DNA of 64,000 bases from contig NZ_SNZP01000001.1 of NCBI RefSeq assembly GCF_004363805.1, positions 292,690 through 356,689 on the forward strand, written 5' to 3'. Source of the stretch: Paludibacterium purpuratum. Lineage in GTDB: Bacteria > Pseudomonadota > Gammaproteobacteria > Burkholderiales > Chromobacteriaceae. The notes under the pieces are model-generated. The model had not been told where the DNA came from, did no database searches, and was given only the letters and a program-made list of their open reading frames with translations. Shown here piece by piece: positions 9,343 to 17,442 of the stretch; position 1 is the first letter of the stretch, and each line of letters begins with the position of its first letter. Position numbers and translations under genes: made by a program.

Positions 9343-11177
9343 AGTAGGGCTCCCGCGAGGCGATAAGTGGCGAACGCCAGCACGTAAGCCACGATGAACA
9401 TGTAGCTGAACGACAGCACGACCTTGCGCCACGAGCCGGTTTCGCGGCGGATCACCGCCAGCGTCGACATGCATTGCGGCGCGAAGGCGAACCAGACCAT
9501 CAACGACAAGGCGCTGGCCAGCGAGAAGTGGCCGGCCAATACGTGGCCCAGCGTGCCGACGTCGGCGTTATTGCCCACCGCATAGACGGTGGCCAGCGTG
9601 GCGACGGCGGTTTCGCGCGCGGCGAAGGCCGGGATCAGCGACAGGGTGATCTGCCAGTTGAAACCCAGCGGCTCGAACACATGTTGCAGCGTGCGCCCGA
9701 GCATGCCGGCGAAGCTGTAGTCGATGGCCGGCCCCACGGCGCCGGCCGGCGGCGACGGGAAGGTGGAGATGAACCACATCACGACGGTCAGCGCCAGGAT
9801 CACGCCGGTCAGGCGGCGCAGGAAGATCGTGCCGCGTTCCCATAGGCCGATGGCAATGTCGCGCGCCTGCGGCAGGCGGTAGGCGGGCAGTTCCATCAAC
9901 AACGCATGTTCGCTGCGGTCGCGTCCCAGGCGCTTGCACACCCAACCGACCACCATGGCGCCGACGATGCCGAGCATATAGAGCGCGAACAGTGTCAGAC
10001 CCTGCAGATTGAACAGCCCCCAGACCTTGATGGTCGGGACGAAGGCGCCGATCAACAGGGCATAGACCGGCAGCCGTGCCGAGCAGGTCATCAGCGGGGC
10101 GACCAGGATGGTGGTCCAGCGGTCGCGCGGATCGGTGATGCTGCGGGTGCCGATGATGCCGGGAATGGCGCAGGCGAAGCTCGACAATAGCGGGATGAAC
10201 GAGCGACCGGTCAGGCCGACCGACACCATTAGCCGATCGAGCAGGAAGGCAGCCCGCGGCAAGTAACCGGACTCCTCCAGCAGCAGAATAAACAGGAACA
10301 GCACCAGAATTTCCGGTAGGAAGCCCAGGACGGTGCCCAGACCGCTGAGCACGCCATCGCAGATCAGCCCGCGCAACGGGCCGGCCGGCAGCCAGACGCC
10401 GACGGTGGCGTTCAGGGTGTCGAAGCCATTGCCGATGGCGTCGGTCAGTGGCTTACCGAGCGAATACACCGCCTGGAATACCAGGAACATCACCGCGGCC
10501 AGGATGATCGGCCCGATGACCGGATGCAGTGTCCAGCGGTCGATCGCGTCGACCAGCTTGTCGGAGGCGTGCGGCATGGTGACTGCCGCCCGCAATAGTG
10601 CGCGCACCTCTTCGTGCATATCCTGCGACGGGGTGGACGGCGCCGGCGCGGCGGTATGCTGCGGCACCCCCTTGTCCACCAGTTCGACCAGCGCGTTGGC
10701 GCCGCCGCGGCGTACCGCCACGGTCTGCACGACCGGAATGCCGAGCCGGCGTTCCAACTCGGCAACGTCGATATGGATGCCGCGACGACGCGCGGCGTCC
10801 ATCATGTTGAGCGCCAATACCATCGGCCGGCCGAGGCGCTGGACTTCGAGCACGAAGCGCAGATGCAGACGCAGATTGGTGGCATCGGCGACGCAAACGA
10901 TCATGTCCGGCACGCTCTCGCCTGGATAGCGGCCCATCAACACATCGCGTGTGATGCGCTCATCGGGGCTGGTCGATTCGAAGCTATAGGCGCCGGGCAG
11001 ATCGAGCAGGCGGATCTTGCGGCCGGACGGCGCGGTGAAGCGGCCTTCCTTGCGTTCCACGGTGACGCCGGCATAGTTGGCGACCTTCTGGCGCGCGCCG
11101 GTCAGTTGGTTGAATAGCGCCGTCTTGCCGCAGTTCGGGTTGCCGACCAAGGCGATGCGCAAGGTGGCTTCAGACAT
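9339..11177 (-). CDS. feoB: Ferrous iron transport protein FeoB
   Basis: Inner-membrane Fe2+ transporter with an N-terminal GTPase-like domain. 612 residues, shorter than E. coli FeoB (~773). Seen: G1 GNPNCGKT (residues ~11-18), the switch-I threonine in ANYAGVTVERKEG, G3 DLPG, G4 NMMD, then the gate and core membrane regions with ESGYLPRAAFLLDR and CAIPGIIGTRSI, where the Cys of the first Gate motif is present. ATG 11177 (MSEATLRIALVGNP) was chosen because homologues start there; it overlaps the end of feoA by 8 bp. Expected to be iron-repressed through the Fur box at 11434. Confidence 0.95.
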   Translation of the reverse strand: MSEATLRIALVGNPNCGKTALFNQLTGARQKVANYAGVTVERKEGRFTAPSGRKIRLLDLPGAYSFESTSPDERITRDVLMGRYPGESVPDMIVCVADATNLRLHLRFVLEVQRLGRPMVLALNMMDAARRRGIHIDVAELERRLGIPVVQTVAVRRGGANALVELVDKGVPQHTAAPAPSTPSQDMHEEVRALLRAAVTMPHASDKLVDAIDRWTLHPVIGPIILAAVMFLVFQAVYSLGKPLTDAIGNGFDTLNATVGVWLPAGPLRGLICDGVLSGLGTVLGFLPEILVLFLFILLLEESGYLPRAAFLLDRLMVSVGLTGRSFIPLLSSFACAIPGIIGTRSITDPRDRWTTILVAPLMTCSARLPVYALLIGAFVPTIKVWGLFNLQGLTLFALYMLGIVGAMVVGWVCKRLGRDRSEHALLMELPAYRLPQARDIAIGLWERGTIFLRRLTGVILALTVVMWFISTFPSPPAGAVGPAIDYSFAGMLGRTLQHVFEPLGFNWQITLSLIPAFAARETAVATLATVYAVGNNADVGTLGHVLAGHFSLASALSLMVWFAFAPQCMSTLAVIRRETGSWRKVVLSFSYMFIVAYVLAFATYRLAGALL

Positions 11178-11418
11178 GGACGGACTCCCGGTCGACGGCA
11201 ACGCGTCCGGCCTCGGCGCGGCGCAGCGCAAAGCGGGTCGAGCCGATCTGGATCAGAAGGGGGTCGCCGCCCCAGGGGGCGCGGGCCACCACGCGTACCG
11301 GCTCCCCCGGTACGAAGCCTAGGTCGCGCAGCCGTTGGGAAATGGTGTCGGAAGCGTGAAGATCGTCGACATGGGTCACCACGGCGGGGGCGTGGATCGG
11401 TAGATCGGAGAGCATCAT
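11170..11418 (-). CDS. feoA: FeoA domain protein
   Basis: 82-residue SH3-like cytosolic partner of FeoB. Sequence features such as ISQRLRDLGFVPGEPVRVV and the final FALRRAEAGRVAV strand are typical of FeoA. It is the first gene of the operon and overlaps feoB. ATG 11418 or the adjacent ATG 11415 could be used. FeoA is needed for full Feo activity in enteric bacteria; here it is assigned by similarity and context. Confidence 0.93.
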   Translation of the reverse strand: MMLSDLPIHAPAVVTHVDDLHASDTISQRLRDLGFVPGEPVRVVARAPWGGDPLLIQIGSTRFALRRAEAGRVAVDRESVHV

Positions 11419-11433
11419 GATGCGGCCTTAAAT

Positions 11434-11452
11434 GGTAATCGTTCTCATTATG
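11434..11452 (-). promoter_or_regulatory. Fur box of the feo operon
   Basis: Read on the minus strand, CATAATGAGAACGATTACC matches the 19-bp Fur consensus GATAATGATAATCATTATC at 14 of 19 positions and lies 16 bp upstream of feoA. It predicts iron-dependent repression of feoA-feoB and the small Cys-rich gene. Confidence 0.8.
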
Positions 11453-11514
11453 ATTGCAGCGGTTTACCATTGACAAGCCATGAGCAACTTGAATCGCGGG
11501 AAACTTGACCTCAG

Positions 11515-12423
11515 TCAACCGGTCGTTGTGCCAATGGTCGCCAGCTCGCGTAAAACCCGTTCGCCGTGCTCGTCCACCGGCAAATAAACCAGCAGGCGGT
11601 CGCCGTCGCGCGCGGCCGACCACCAGTTGCTCTGCTGCAAGGTGAAACGGCCGAGTCGGGCGTGGCGGAAGGTTTTGAGCTGGTTCTCGACCGCGCGCAC
11701 CTCCAGACGTTGCCAAGCGTCGCGGAAAGCTTGCGAAGCCGCCATGAAACGGGCCAGTTTCGCTTCCCACAGCGGGTCGAAGCGGTGCTCTGCCATGGCG
11801 CTACGGAACTGCGCGACCATGCGCGGCACCAGCTCTTCCCAATCCGCCAGGCTTGCCTGCCAGGCCGGGTCGGTCAGCGCCAGATAGATGCAGTTGCGAT
11901 CTTCGGGCGGCACTTGCGCCAGGTCGACATTGACCATGCGGCAATAGGCTTGGTTGAAACCGATGATGTCGTAGCGCTGATTTTGGATCAGCGCCGGAAT
12001 CGGGTCGAGCTGGTCGAGCAGGCGTTGGTTGAGCGGCGACAATCGGCAGCAACCGGCCGGTTCGGCCTGGGACTCGGGGTGCCTCAGTTCGGCCAGCGTA
12101 AACAGGTGGCGGGTTTCCGCCTCGCTACATTGCAGCGCTTCGGCCACCGAGGCAAGGACTCGAGGCGAGACCCGGATCGGTCGTCCCTGTTCCAGCTTGG
12201 TGTACCAGGTGATGCCGATGTCGGCCAGCGCCGCCACGTCCTCGCGCCGTAGCCCCGGGGTGCGTTTGCGACCGCTGCGTGCCAGCCCTAGCCGACCAGG
12301 ATCCAGGCTTTCGCGCCGGGCGCGCAGAAAGGCGCCCAGTTCCAGTGCATTGCTGGTTCGTAGCGGTTCATCTTGCGAGGTTTCGACCCGATTCACGGCA
12401 GAGCGCTCCCTATTGCCTAGCAT
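11515..12423 (-). CDS. XRE/MmyB-type transcriptional regulator
   Basis: 302 residues. An N-terminal helix-turn-helix (about residues 30-90, with RTPGLRREDVAALADIGITW then YTKLEQGRPIRVSPRVL) is followed by a ligand-binding domain of the MmyB type (about 125-270, LDQLDPIPALIQNQRYDIIG). The combination is characteristic of a family of soluble repressors whose ligands may be fatty acids. It is divergent from the MFS transporter at 12508, its likely target. The shared intergenic region holds a pair of phased direct repeats. ATG 12423 gives a longer N-terminus than many relatives and an internal start is possible. Confidence 0.88.
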   Translation of the reverse strand: MLGNRERSAVNRVETSQDEPLRTSNALELGAFLRARRESLDPGRLGLARSGRKRTPGLRREDVAALADIGITWYTKLEQGRPIRVSPRVLASVAEALQCSEAETRHLFTLAELRHPESQAEPAGCCRLSPLNQRLLDQLDPIPALIQNQRYDIIGFNQAYCRMVNVDLAQVPPEDRNCIYLALTDPAWQASLADWEELVPRMVAQFRSAMAEHRFDPLWEAKLARFMAASQAFRDAWQRLEVRAVENQLKTFRHARLGRFTLQQSNWWSAARDGDRLLVYLPVDEHGERVLRELATIGTTTG

Positions 12424-12431
12424 AATTTATA

Positions 12432-12460
12432 CCAGTCTAACTAGAATCTGGTGCCAGTCT
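12432..12460. promoter_or_regulatory. Phased direct repeats between MmyB regulator and MFS gene
   Basis: CCAGTCT occurs at 12432-12438 and 12454-12460, 22 bp apart (two helical turns), each preceded by A/G and followed by an A/T-rich tetramer. Placement between divergent regulator and transporter makes this a candidate operator; the binding protein is inferred from position only. Confidence 0.45.
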
Positions 12461-12507
12461 TAATTGCTTCTCATACTACGCTCGTAGCGCATCTTTTTGG
12501 GAGAAAA

Positions 12508-13944
12508 ATGATGAATGGGAATGCAAGTACGGGCCATTTGGGGATGGCCGGGCTGCTGGTGCTGTTGGCCGGGCAGTTGTTGCCCCAGGTCGATTTCGCC
12601 ATCGTTAACGTGGCATTGGCGGATCTCGCCCGCTCGCTGCATGCGACCGAGACCGATTTGGAGTTGATGGTGGCGGTCTATGGTGTGGCGTTTGCCGTCT
12701 GTCTGGCCATGGGTGGGCGGCTAGGCGACAACTTCGGCCGCCGCCGCTTGTTCAATTGGGGGGTCGGCCTGTTCGGCATCGCGTCGCTGTTGTGTGGCGT
12801 CGCGCCGTCCATCGGCTTCCTATTGGCGGCGCGCGCGTTACAGGGTGGCGCCGCGGCGCTGCTGGTGCCGCAGATTCTGGCGACGATCCATGTTTGCCTA
12901 CGCGGCCTGGCACATGCCCGCGCCCTGGGGTTCTATGGGGCCGTCGGCGGCTTGGCTTTTGTGGTCGGCCAAGTGCTGGGTGGTTTGCTGGTTTCGGCCA
13001 ATATCGCCGGGCTGGGGTGGCGTAGTGTGTTTTTGATCAACCTGCCGATCTGCCTGGCGATTTTGTTGCTGTCGGGCGCCGTGCTACCGGAAACCCGTCG
13101 CGAACGGCCGGCGCATATCGACCTGTCGGGTACGCTGGTACTGACGATGCTGATTTTGTGCTTGCTGTTGCCATTGGCGCTCGGGCCGTCTCAGCACTGG
13201 TCCTGGCCTTGTCTTGCCTTGTTGGCGGCATGCTTGCCGTTGTTGCTGTGGCTGGGGCGGGTCGAACTGGCGCAGGAGCGGCGTGGTTTTGTGGCGCTGA
13301 TGCCGCCATCGTTGCTGCGCATCGGCAGCGTGCGCTTCGGCCTGCTGATGGCGGTGGTGTTCTATGCCTGCTGGAGCGGATTTATGTTCGTCATGGCATT
13401 GACGTTGCAGGCTGGCGCCGGGTTATCGCCGCTCGACTGCGGCAATGCCTTCATCTCGCTCGGGGTCGCCTATTTCGTCAGCTCCTTGTATAGCACTCGA
13501 CTGGTCGCGCGTTTGGGCCGCATCCGCACGCTGTTGCTGGCCTGCGTGGTGCAGATGTCCGGACTAGTGTGCGTCGTGCTGAGCTTGCGATGGGTCTGGC
13601 CGCACCCCGGCGCGCTGTCGCTGACGCCCGCCCTGGTGTTGCTCGGCGTCGGGCAGGCGCAGATTGTCAGTTGCTTCTTCCGCATCGGCTTGTCGGATGT
13701 GCCGGCGGATCATGCCGGCGCGGGCAGCGCCATGCTGAGCACGGTGCAGCAGGCGGCCTTCGGTCTGGGCTCGGCGGTGCTGGGCGCGGTATTCGCCCAG
13801 ACCTTGAGCACGAGCGGCGACTACCTGGCGGCGCTGCAGGCCGGCATCGGTACCGAGTTCGGCTTGATGATGCTGTTGCTGAGCAGCACCCTCGTTTATG
13901 GCCAGCGCTTGCGCCGGGCTCTGGCTATCGGCTGCGCGGCATGA
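12508..13944 (+). CDS. MFS drug-efflux-type transporter (DHA2-like)
   Basis: 478 residues with about 14 hydrophobic segments. Early motifs include DFAIVNVALADLARSL (helix 1, motif D1-like) and GGRLGDNFGRRRLFNWG (motif A loop between helices 2 and 3), typical of the proton-driven DHA2 multidrug exporters. ATG 12508 follows GGGAGAA; ATG 12511 is also possible. It is probably controlled by the divergent MmyB-type regulator. The substrate cannot be told from sequence. Confidence 0.87.
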   Translation: MMNGNASTGHLGMAGLLVLLAGQLLPQVDFAIVNVALADLARSLHATETDLELMVAVYGVAFAVCLAMGGRLGDNFGRRRLFNWGVGLFGIASLLCGVAPSIGFLLAARALQGGAAALLVPQILATIHVCLRGLAHARALGFYGAVGGLAFVVGQVLGGLLVSANIAGLGWRSVFLINLPICLAILLLSGAVLPETRRERPAHIDLSGTLVLTMLILCLLLPLALGPSQHWSWPCLALLAACLPLLLWLGRVELAQERRGFVALMPPSLLRIGSVRFGLLMAVVFYACWSGFMFVMALTLQAGAGLSPLDCGNAFISLGVAYFVSSLYSTRLVARLGRIRTLLLACVVQMSGLVCVVLSLRWVWPHPGALSLTPALVLLGVGQAQIVSCFFRIGLSDVPADHAGAGSAMLSTVQQAAFGLGSAVLGAVFAQTLSTSGDYLAALQAGIGTEFGLMMLLLSSTLVYGQRLRRALAIGCAA

Positions 13945-13952
13945 CGTGCCGC

Positions 13953-15083
13953 TCAGGTCAGCACGGTGCGGCGCGGCATCAGCACTTTGCTGACCAGGCC
14001 GGTTGGGTAGCTCAGGCCGCTTGGGGCATCCAGCTTCTGCCGCAGCCATAGCATGATGCCCGGCACCAGGCGGATGAACTGCTCGGCCGCGCAGTGTCCG
14101 GCACGGTCGATCAGCCAGACCTCGGCATTGTCCTGGCCGGCAAATCCCAGTGTGTCCTGTTGGTTGACATAAGGGTCCCGGCTGCCGTTGATCACCAAGA
14201 GCGGCGCCTTGGGCGGCGCAATCAAGAGCCCTTGGTGCGCCAGCGAGAACTCCTGTACCAACTGGTTGGCTTGCGCCTCGTCCGGCATGGCGGTCAATTG
14301 CATGGCATTGGCGATGGTGCCGGTGAGCGCGTTGTTGAGCGCCAACGGACTCGATCCAGGCTTGGTGTCGAAACCCACCGGGCCGCCGATGTCCACCGCG
14401 GCGTCGACCGATCCCAACATGGCTAGCTTCGCGGCCCAATGCCCACCGATGCTGATGCCCAGCATACCGGCCCGTGCCGCCGGGTCGCGCAGCTGATCGA
14501 TCGCCTGCTGGTAGACCAAGTGGCTATTGGGTTCGAGCGGCAGCGTGGTTTCGCCGGTGCCCGGCATGTCGAGCACGCACACGCGCAAGCCGCCGAAACG
14601 CGCCAGGGTCAGCGCCAAGTGATGCAGTTCGAATTTGCCGATATACACCCCGCCGCTCAGACACAGCAGCGGTCGCGGCCGGCGCGACGCCTTGGCTGGC
14701 TCGAACAGGTGCGCCATGATCTGCGCCGGCCCGGCTGGCGTTTGGATATCGAGCGATTTACGGCTGAAGTGGCAGGGAAACTCCGGCGAGGCGCGCAGAT
14801 AACAGCGGATCTGGTCGGCCAGCGCCTGCTGGCGTTCGGGCGTATTGATGACCGGGAAACGCGCCGCGCCGTAACAGGCGGAGGCTTCCAGCCAACGCTC
14901 GGCGCGTTCGGCTTGCTTGGCGTGCAGTGTCCACTCGTGCGTCCAGGCACCTGGGCCGGTACCCCAAAAATTGGTGACGTGGCTGCGCACCAAGCGCAGC
15001 GATTTGCCGGAAATGCCCTGGGCCTTCATCTGCCAGGCGCGCTCGTCGAATAGCGCCCGGTAGTCCAGTTCAAAGGTAAACAT
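13953..15083 (-). CDS. Alpha/beta hydrolase, FrsA-like
   Basis: 376 residues. An N-terminal helical region (1-130) precedes an alpha/beta-hydrolase core (~140-350). The nucleophile elbow is LGISIGGHW (Ser ~225), the acid is the Asp in INGSRDPYV (~307), and the base is the His in IDRAGHCAAEQF (~335). The helical cap plus core resembles FrsA/DUF1100 esterases. Substrate unknown. It converges on the MFS gene, leaving only 8 bp between stops, so there is no room for a separate terminator. Confidence 0.8.
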   Translation of the reverse strand: MFTFELDYRALFDERAWQMKAQGISGKSLRLVRSHVTNFWGTGPGAWTHEWTLHAKQAERAERWLEASACYGAARFPVINTPERQQALADQIRCYLRASPEFPCHFSRKSLDIQTPAGPAQIMAHLFEPAKASRRPRPLLCLSGGVYIGKFELHHLALTLARFGGLRVCVLDMPGTGETTLPLEPNSHLVYQQAIDQLRDPAARAGMLGISIGGHWAAKLAMLGSVDAAVDIGGPVGFDTKPGSSPLALNNALTGTIANAMQLTAMPDEAQANQLVQEFSLAHQGLLIAPPKAPLLVINGSRDPYVNQQDTLGFAGQDNAEVWLIDRAGHCAAEQFIRLVPGIMLWLRQKLDAPSGLSYPTGLVSKVLMPRRTVLT

Positions 15084-15247
15084 GCGGATTCATGCCTTTT
15101 GCGGATTGCCGGAATCGAAGGTGCTTCCTGCGAAACGGGCAATGACATTGCGCGGTTTGGATATAAACCGGCTCATTATGATAAAGATCGCTGCATCATG
15201 ACAACTTGATAATGGTCACATGGCGATGCGCGCGAGGCATTTATGTG

Positions 15248-16081
15248 TCAGAGCGGGCATTCCATCCAGTACTGATACAGCGCCTTGCGTTCGCAGCCGG
15301 CCGCCAGCAGCGCCTCGCCGCCCAGGTCGGCGCGTTGCAGTTGCGGTACATCCCAGGCCTGGGCCGGCAGCGCCGCCGCTAGTTGTCGCAGCAAAGCCTG
15401 CGCATCGTGCTGATTGGGCGTGCCATCGATCAAGCTGTGGAGAGTGACGGTGCCGCCGTTGACCGAGAACACCAGTTGCGCCGATCCCCGTTGCCAAGCT
15501 TGCCAGTCGGTGGCGAGCGCCTGGATCACCGGCGCGCACACTTGCAGCGCGAGTTCGCCGATGCCGGCTTCCGCGTCTTTGAGCCAAGCCAGCGCACGTT
15601 CGCGTTCGACAGGCGCGGCCGGTACTGCGCTCGCCTCGCTGGCTCCAGGGGCGCGGGTGTAGCCGTGCAGGGTGTGGCGGATGACAAAGCCGTGTTTCTG
15701 GTACAGCCGCACGGCACGCGGGTTCTGGGCAAAGGTTTCCAGCGCCAGTGCCGAACGGCCGTCGGCGCGCGCTCGCGCCGCCATGTCGGCCAATAGCGCC
15801 GGCGCCGCGCCGCTGCCGCGCGCCGACGGTATGGCGCCCATCGAAGCCAGCCGCCAGCGTTTACCATGTGGCGCCACCAGCGCCAAAGCGACAATGCCAT
15901 CCTGAGTCAGCGCGACACGGCTATGTTTCAGCTCTACCCCTTGGCGCAGCAGAAAGTATGCCCATTGTTCGAACGGCAGGCCGAACGGGCCGAGCAGGTA
16001 ATCGGCGAAAGCGGCAGCAAAGGCCGCATGCAGGTCGGCCGGGGCGATCCGGTCGGCCGCCTGCAGAGTGAATGGGGACAT
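15248..16081 (-). CDS. GNAT family N-acetyltransferase with extra C-terminal domain
   Basis: 277 residues from ATG 16081. The acetyltransferase fold occupies about residues 5-140. The acetyl-CoA site is ASMGAIPSARGSGAAPALLA and the following strand-helix is ETFAQNPRAVRLYQKHGF. The remaining ~130 residues form a second region that could be a degenerate GNAT half, as in two-domain family members. No strong ribosome site precedes the chosen start. Substrate unknown. It stands alone between the FrsA-like gene and the low-complexity gene. Confidence 0.8.
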   Translation of the reverse strand: MSPFTLQAADRIAPADLHAAFAAAFADYLLGPFGLPFEQWAYFLLRQGVELKHSRVALTQDGIVALALVAPHGKRWRLASMGAIPSARGSGAAPALLADMAARARADGRSALALETFAQNPRAVRLYQKHGFVIRHTLHGYTRAPGASEASAVPAAPVERERALAWLKDAEAGIGELALQVCAPVIQALATDWQAWQRGSAQLVFSVNGGTVTLHSLIDGTPNQHDAQALLRQLAAALPAQAWDVPQLQRADLGGEALLAAGCERKALYQYWMECPL

Positions 16082-16106
16082 GGTTTTTTCAGCTTGTTCG
16101 GGTTGC

Positions 16107-17009
16107 TTATGCCGTGACGTCGATGTTGCCGCCGACATCGGTCGGCGGGGCGTCCGATGTACTATCCTGCGCCGATTGATTGCTCGCGTCGACGGCCTCC
16201 AATGTCTTGTCGGTTTCCTTGAGATCGTCGTCCACATCTTTGATGTTTTTCTTCGCCTCGGCATTGTGTTGCGCTAGCGATTTGAGCAATTGGCGCATGG
16301 CTTTGATCTCGGACGCCAGCTCGTGCAATGTATTGGCCAGGCCGCCATCGCCAACTCTATCTTGGGCATCATTCATCGCACTGCTGCCGCTCGTGGCGCT
16401 GTCGCTGCCCGAGGTGCCGTCAGCGGTCGCACTGCCTTCGGCCGATGCCGTACCGCCGTCGGCCGTGGCCGAGACGTCGGCGCCGTCGGTTGCCGCCGTA
16501 GCCATATCCAGGCTGCCGGCCGAGCTCGTGTCGCCGGCGCTCGCTTGATCGCCGCCGCCATTCGTGACGTTTGCCGAGATATTGAAATCGACCGTGTTGG
16601 CGTTGTCGCCGTCGTTGAGCGCTTTCAGTTGGCCCGCCAGCGACTTCAACTCCCGGGCCAACTGCGCCAGCATTTGCGCCATGCCCTTGATGGTTTTCGG
16701 CGAGGCCATGGCCATCATCTGGCGCAGGGTTTTAACGCGTTGTTTCAGCATTTCGGCACGCTGTGCCAGTGCGTCGCGCCGGCTGGCGCGCAAGGCGCGC
16801 GCGGAGGGTGAGGATTGCGACGCTTGCTTGAGCTCGGCCATGTTGGTTTGCCACTGCTTGATCGACTGGCTCAGTGTGCTGCCGAGCGTGACTTGATCGG
16901 TCGGTGCCGCGGTGGCGTTGGACGCGGTACTCGTCTTTGCGGTTGCCGTTGCGGGGTGCTGGGCACTGAGCGTAACCGAAATCGGCTGAGATAAAATGCG
17001 TATTTGCAT
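16107..17009 (-). CDS. Unrecognised Ala/Ser/Thr/Asp-rich protein with helical ends
   Basis: 300 residues with no family I recognise. Residues ~40-135 are helical and heptad-like (SQSIKQWQTNMAELKQASQS, then repeated Q/L/K/R stretches including LKQRVKTLRQMMAMASPK). Residues ~140-215 are a low-complexity Gly/Ser/Ala/Thr/Asp linker with imperfect ATADG units. Residues ~225-285 are again coiled-coil-like (LHELASEIKAMRQLLKSLAQ), and the tail is acidic. No signal peptide or membrane helix is seen. Secretion, a flagellar/type III accessory role or a surface role would all be guesses. It is separated from its neighbours by about 25 and 100 bp and the start lacks a clear ribosome site. Confidence 0.65.
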   Translation of the reverse strand: MQIRILSQPISVTLSAQHPATATAKTSTASNATAAPTDQVTLGSTLSQSIKQWQTNMAELKQASQSSPSARALRASRRDALAQRAEMLKQRVKTLRQMMAMASPKTIKGMAQMLAQLARELKSLAGQLKALNDGDNANTVDFNISANVTNGGGDQASAGDTSSAGSLDMATAATDGADVSATADGGTASAEGSATADGTSGSDSATSGSSAMNDAQDRVGDGGLANTLHELASEIKAMRQLLKSLAQHNAEAKKNIKDVDDDLKETDKTLEAVDASNQSAQDSTSDAPPTDVGGNIDVTA

Positions 17010-17111
17010 AACTTGTTAAAAATGGCAATGACAATCATATATCGGCCATTTCTCACCGTTCTTGAGCGCCGGATGGCGGGGCGGCAGCCGGGACGACCGG
17101 CCACCTCGACA

Positions 17112-17369
17112 TCACTCGCCGTCGTCCTGCATGCGGTGACTGGCGCTGGCGTCCAAGTCCAGTTGGTAGATGGCCTTGAGCTGATCGATGGTCTGCAGTG
17201 TTTCCGGCGAGAACGGCACTTTGCCTTCGAACGCATGCAATACGATGCCTTCCAGTAAATCTCCAAGCGTCATGTCTTTTTGCTCGGCCAGCGCCTTGAG
17301 CACCTTCACCATGCGTTTTTCCAGGCGAACCCCGGTCTGGATGCGTTCGATTTTGATCGTTTGATTCAT
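17112..17369 (-). CDS. Small ribbon-helix-helix-like protein
   Basis: 85 residues from ATG 17369 with a GGAGACC ribosome site just upstream. The beginning (NQTIKIERIQTGVRLEKRMV) looks like the beta-strand and first helix of a ribbon-helix-helix DNA-binding fold, continued by KVLKALAEQKDMTLGDLLEG. A longer C-terminal helix follows. No toxin partner lies next to it, so a solitary regulator is more likely than an antitoxin. Function unassigned. Confidence 0.65.
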   Translation of the reverse strand: MNQTIKIERIQTGVRLEKRMVKVLKALAEQKDMTLGDLLEGIVLHAFEGKVPFSPETLQTIDQLKAIYQLDLDASASHRMQDDGE

Positions 17370-17442
17370 ATGGTCTCCTTGTTATCAAGGTACCAAGGTA
17401 ACATTTTGAACAAAAAAGCTCAAGCCGGTCGTAGCGCCGGCG

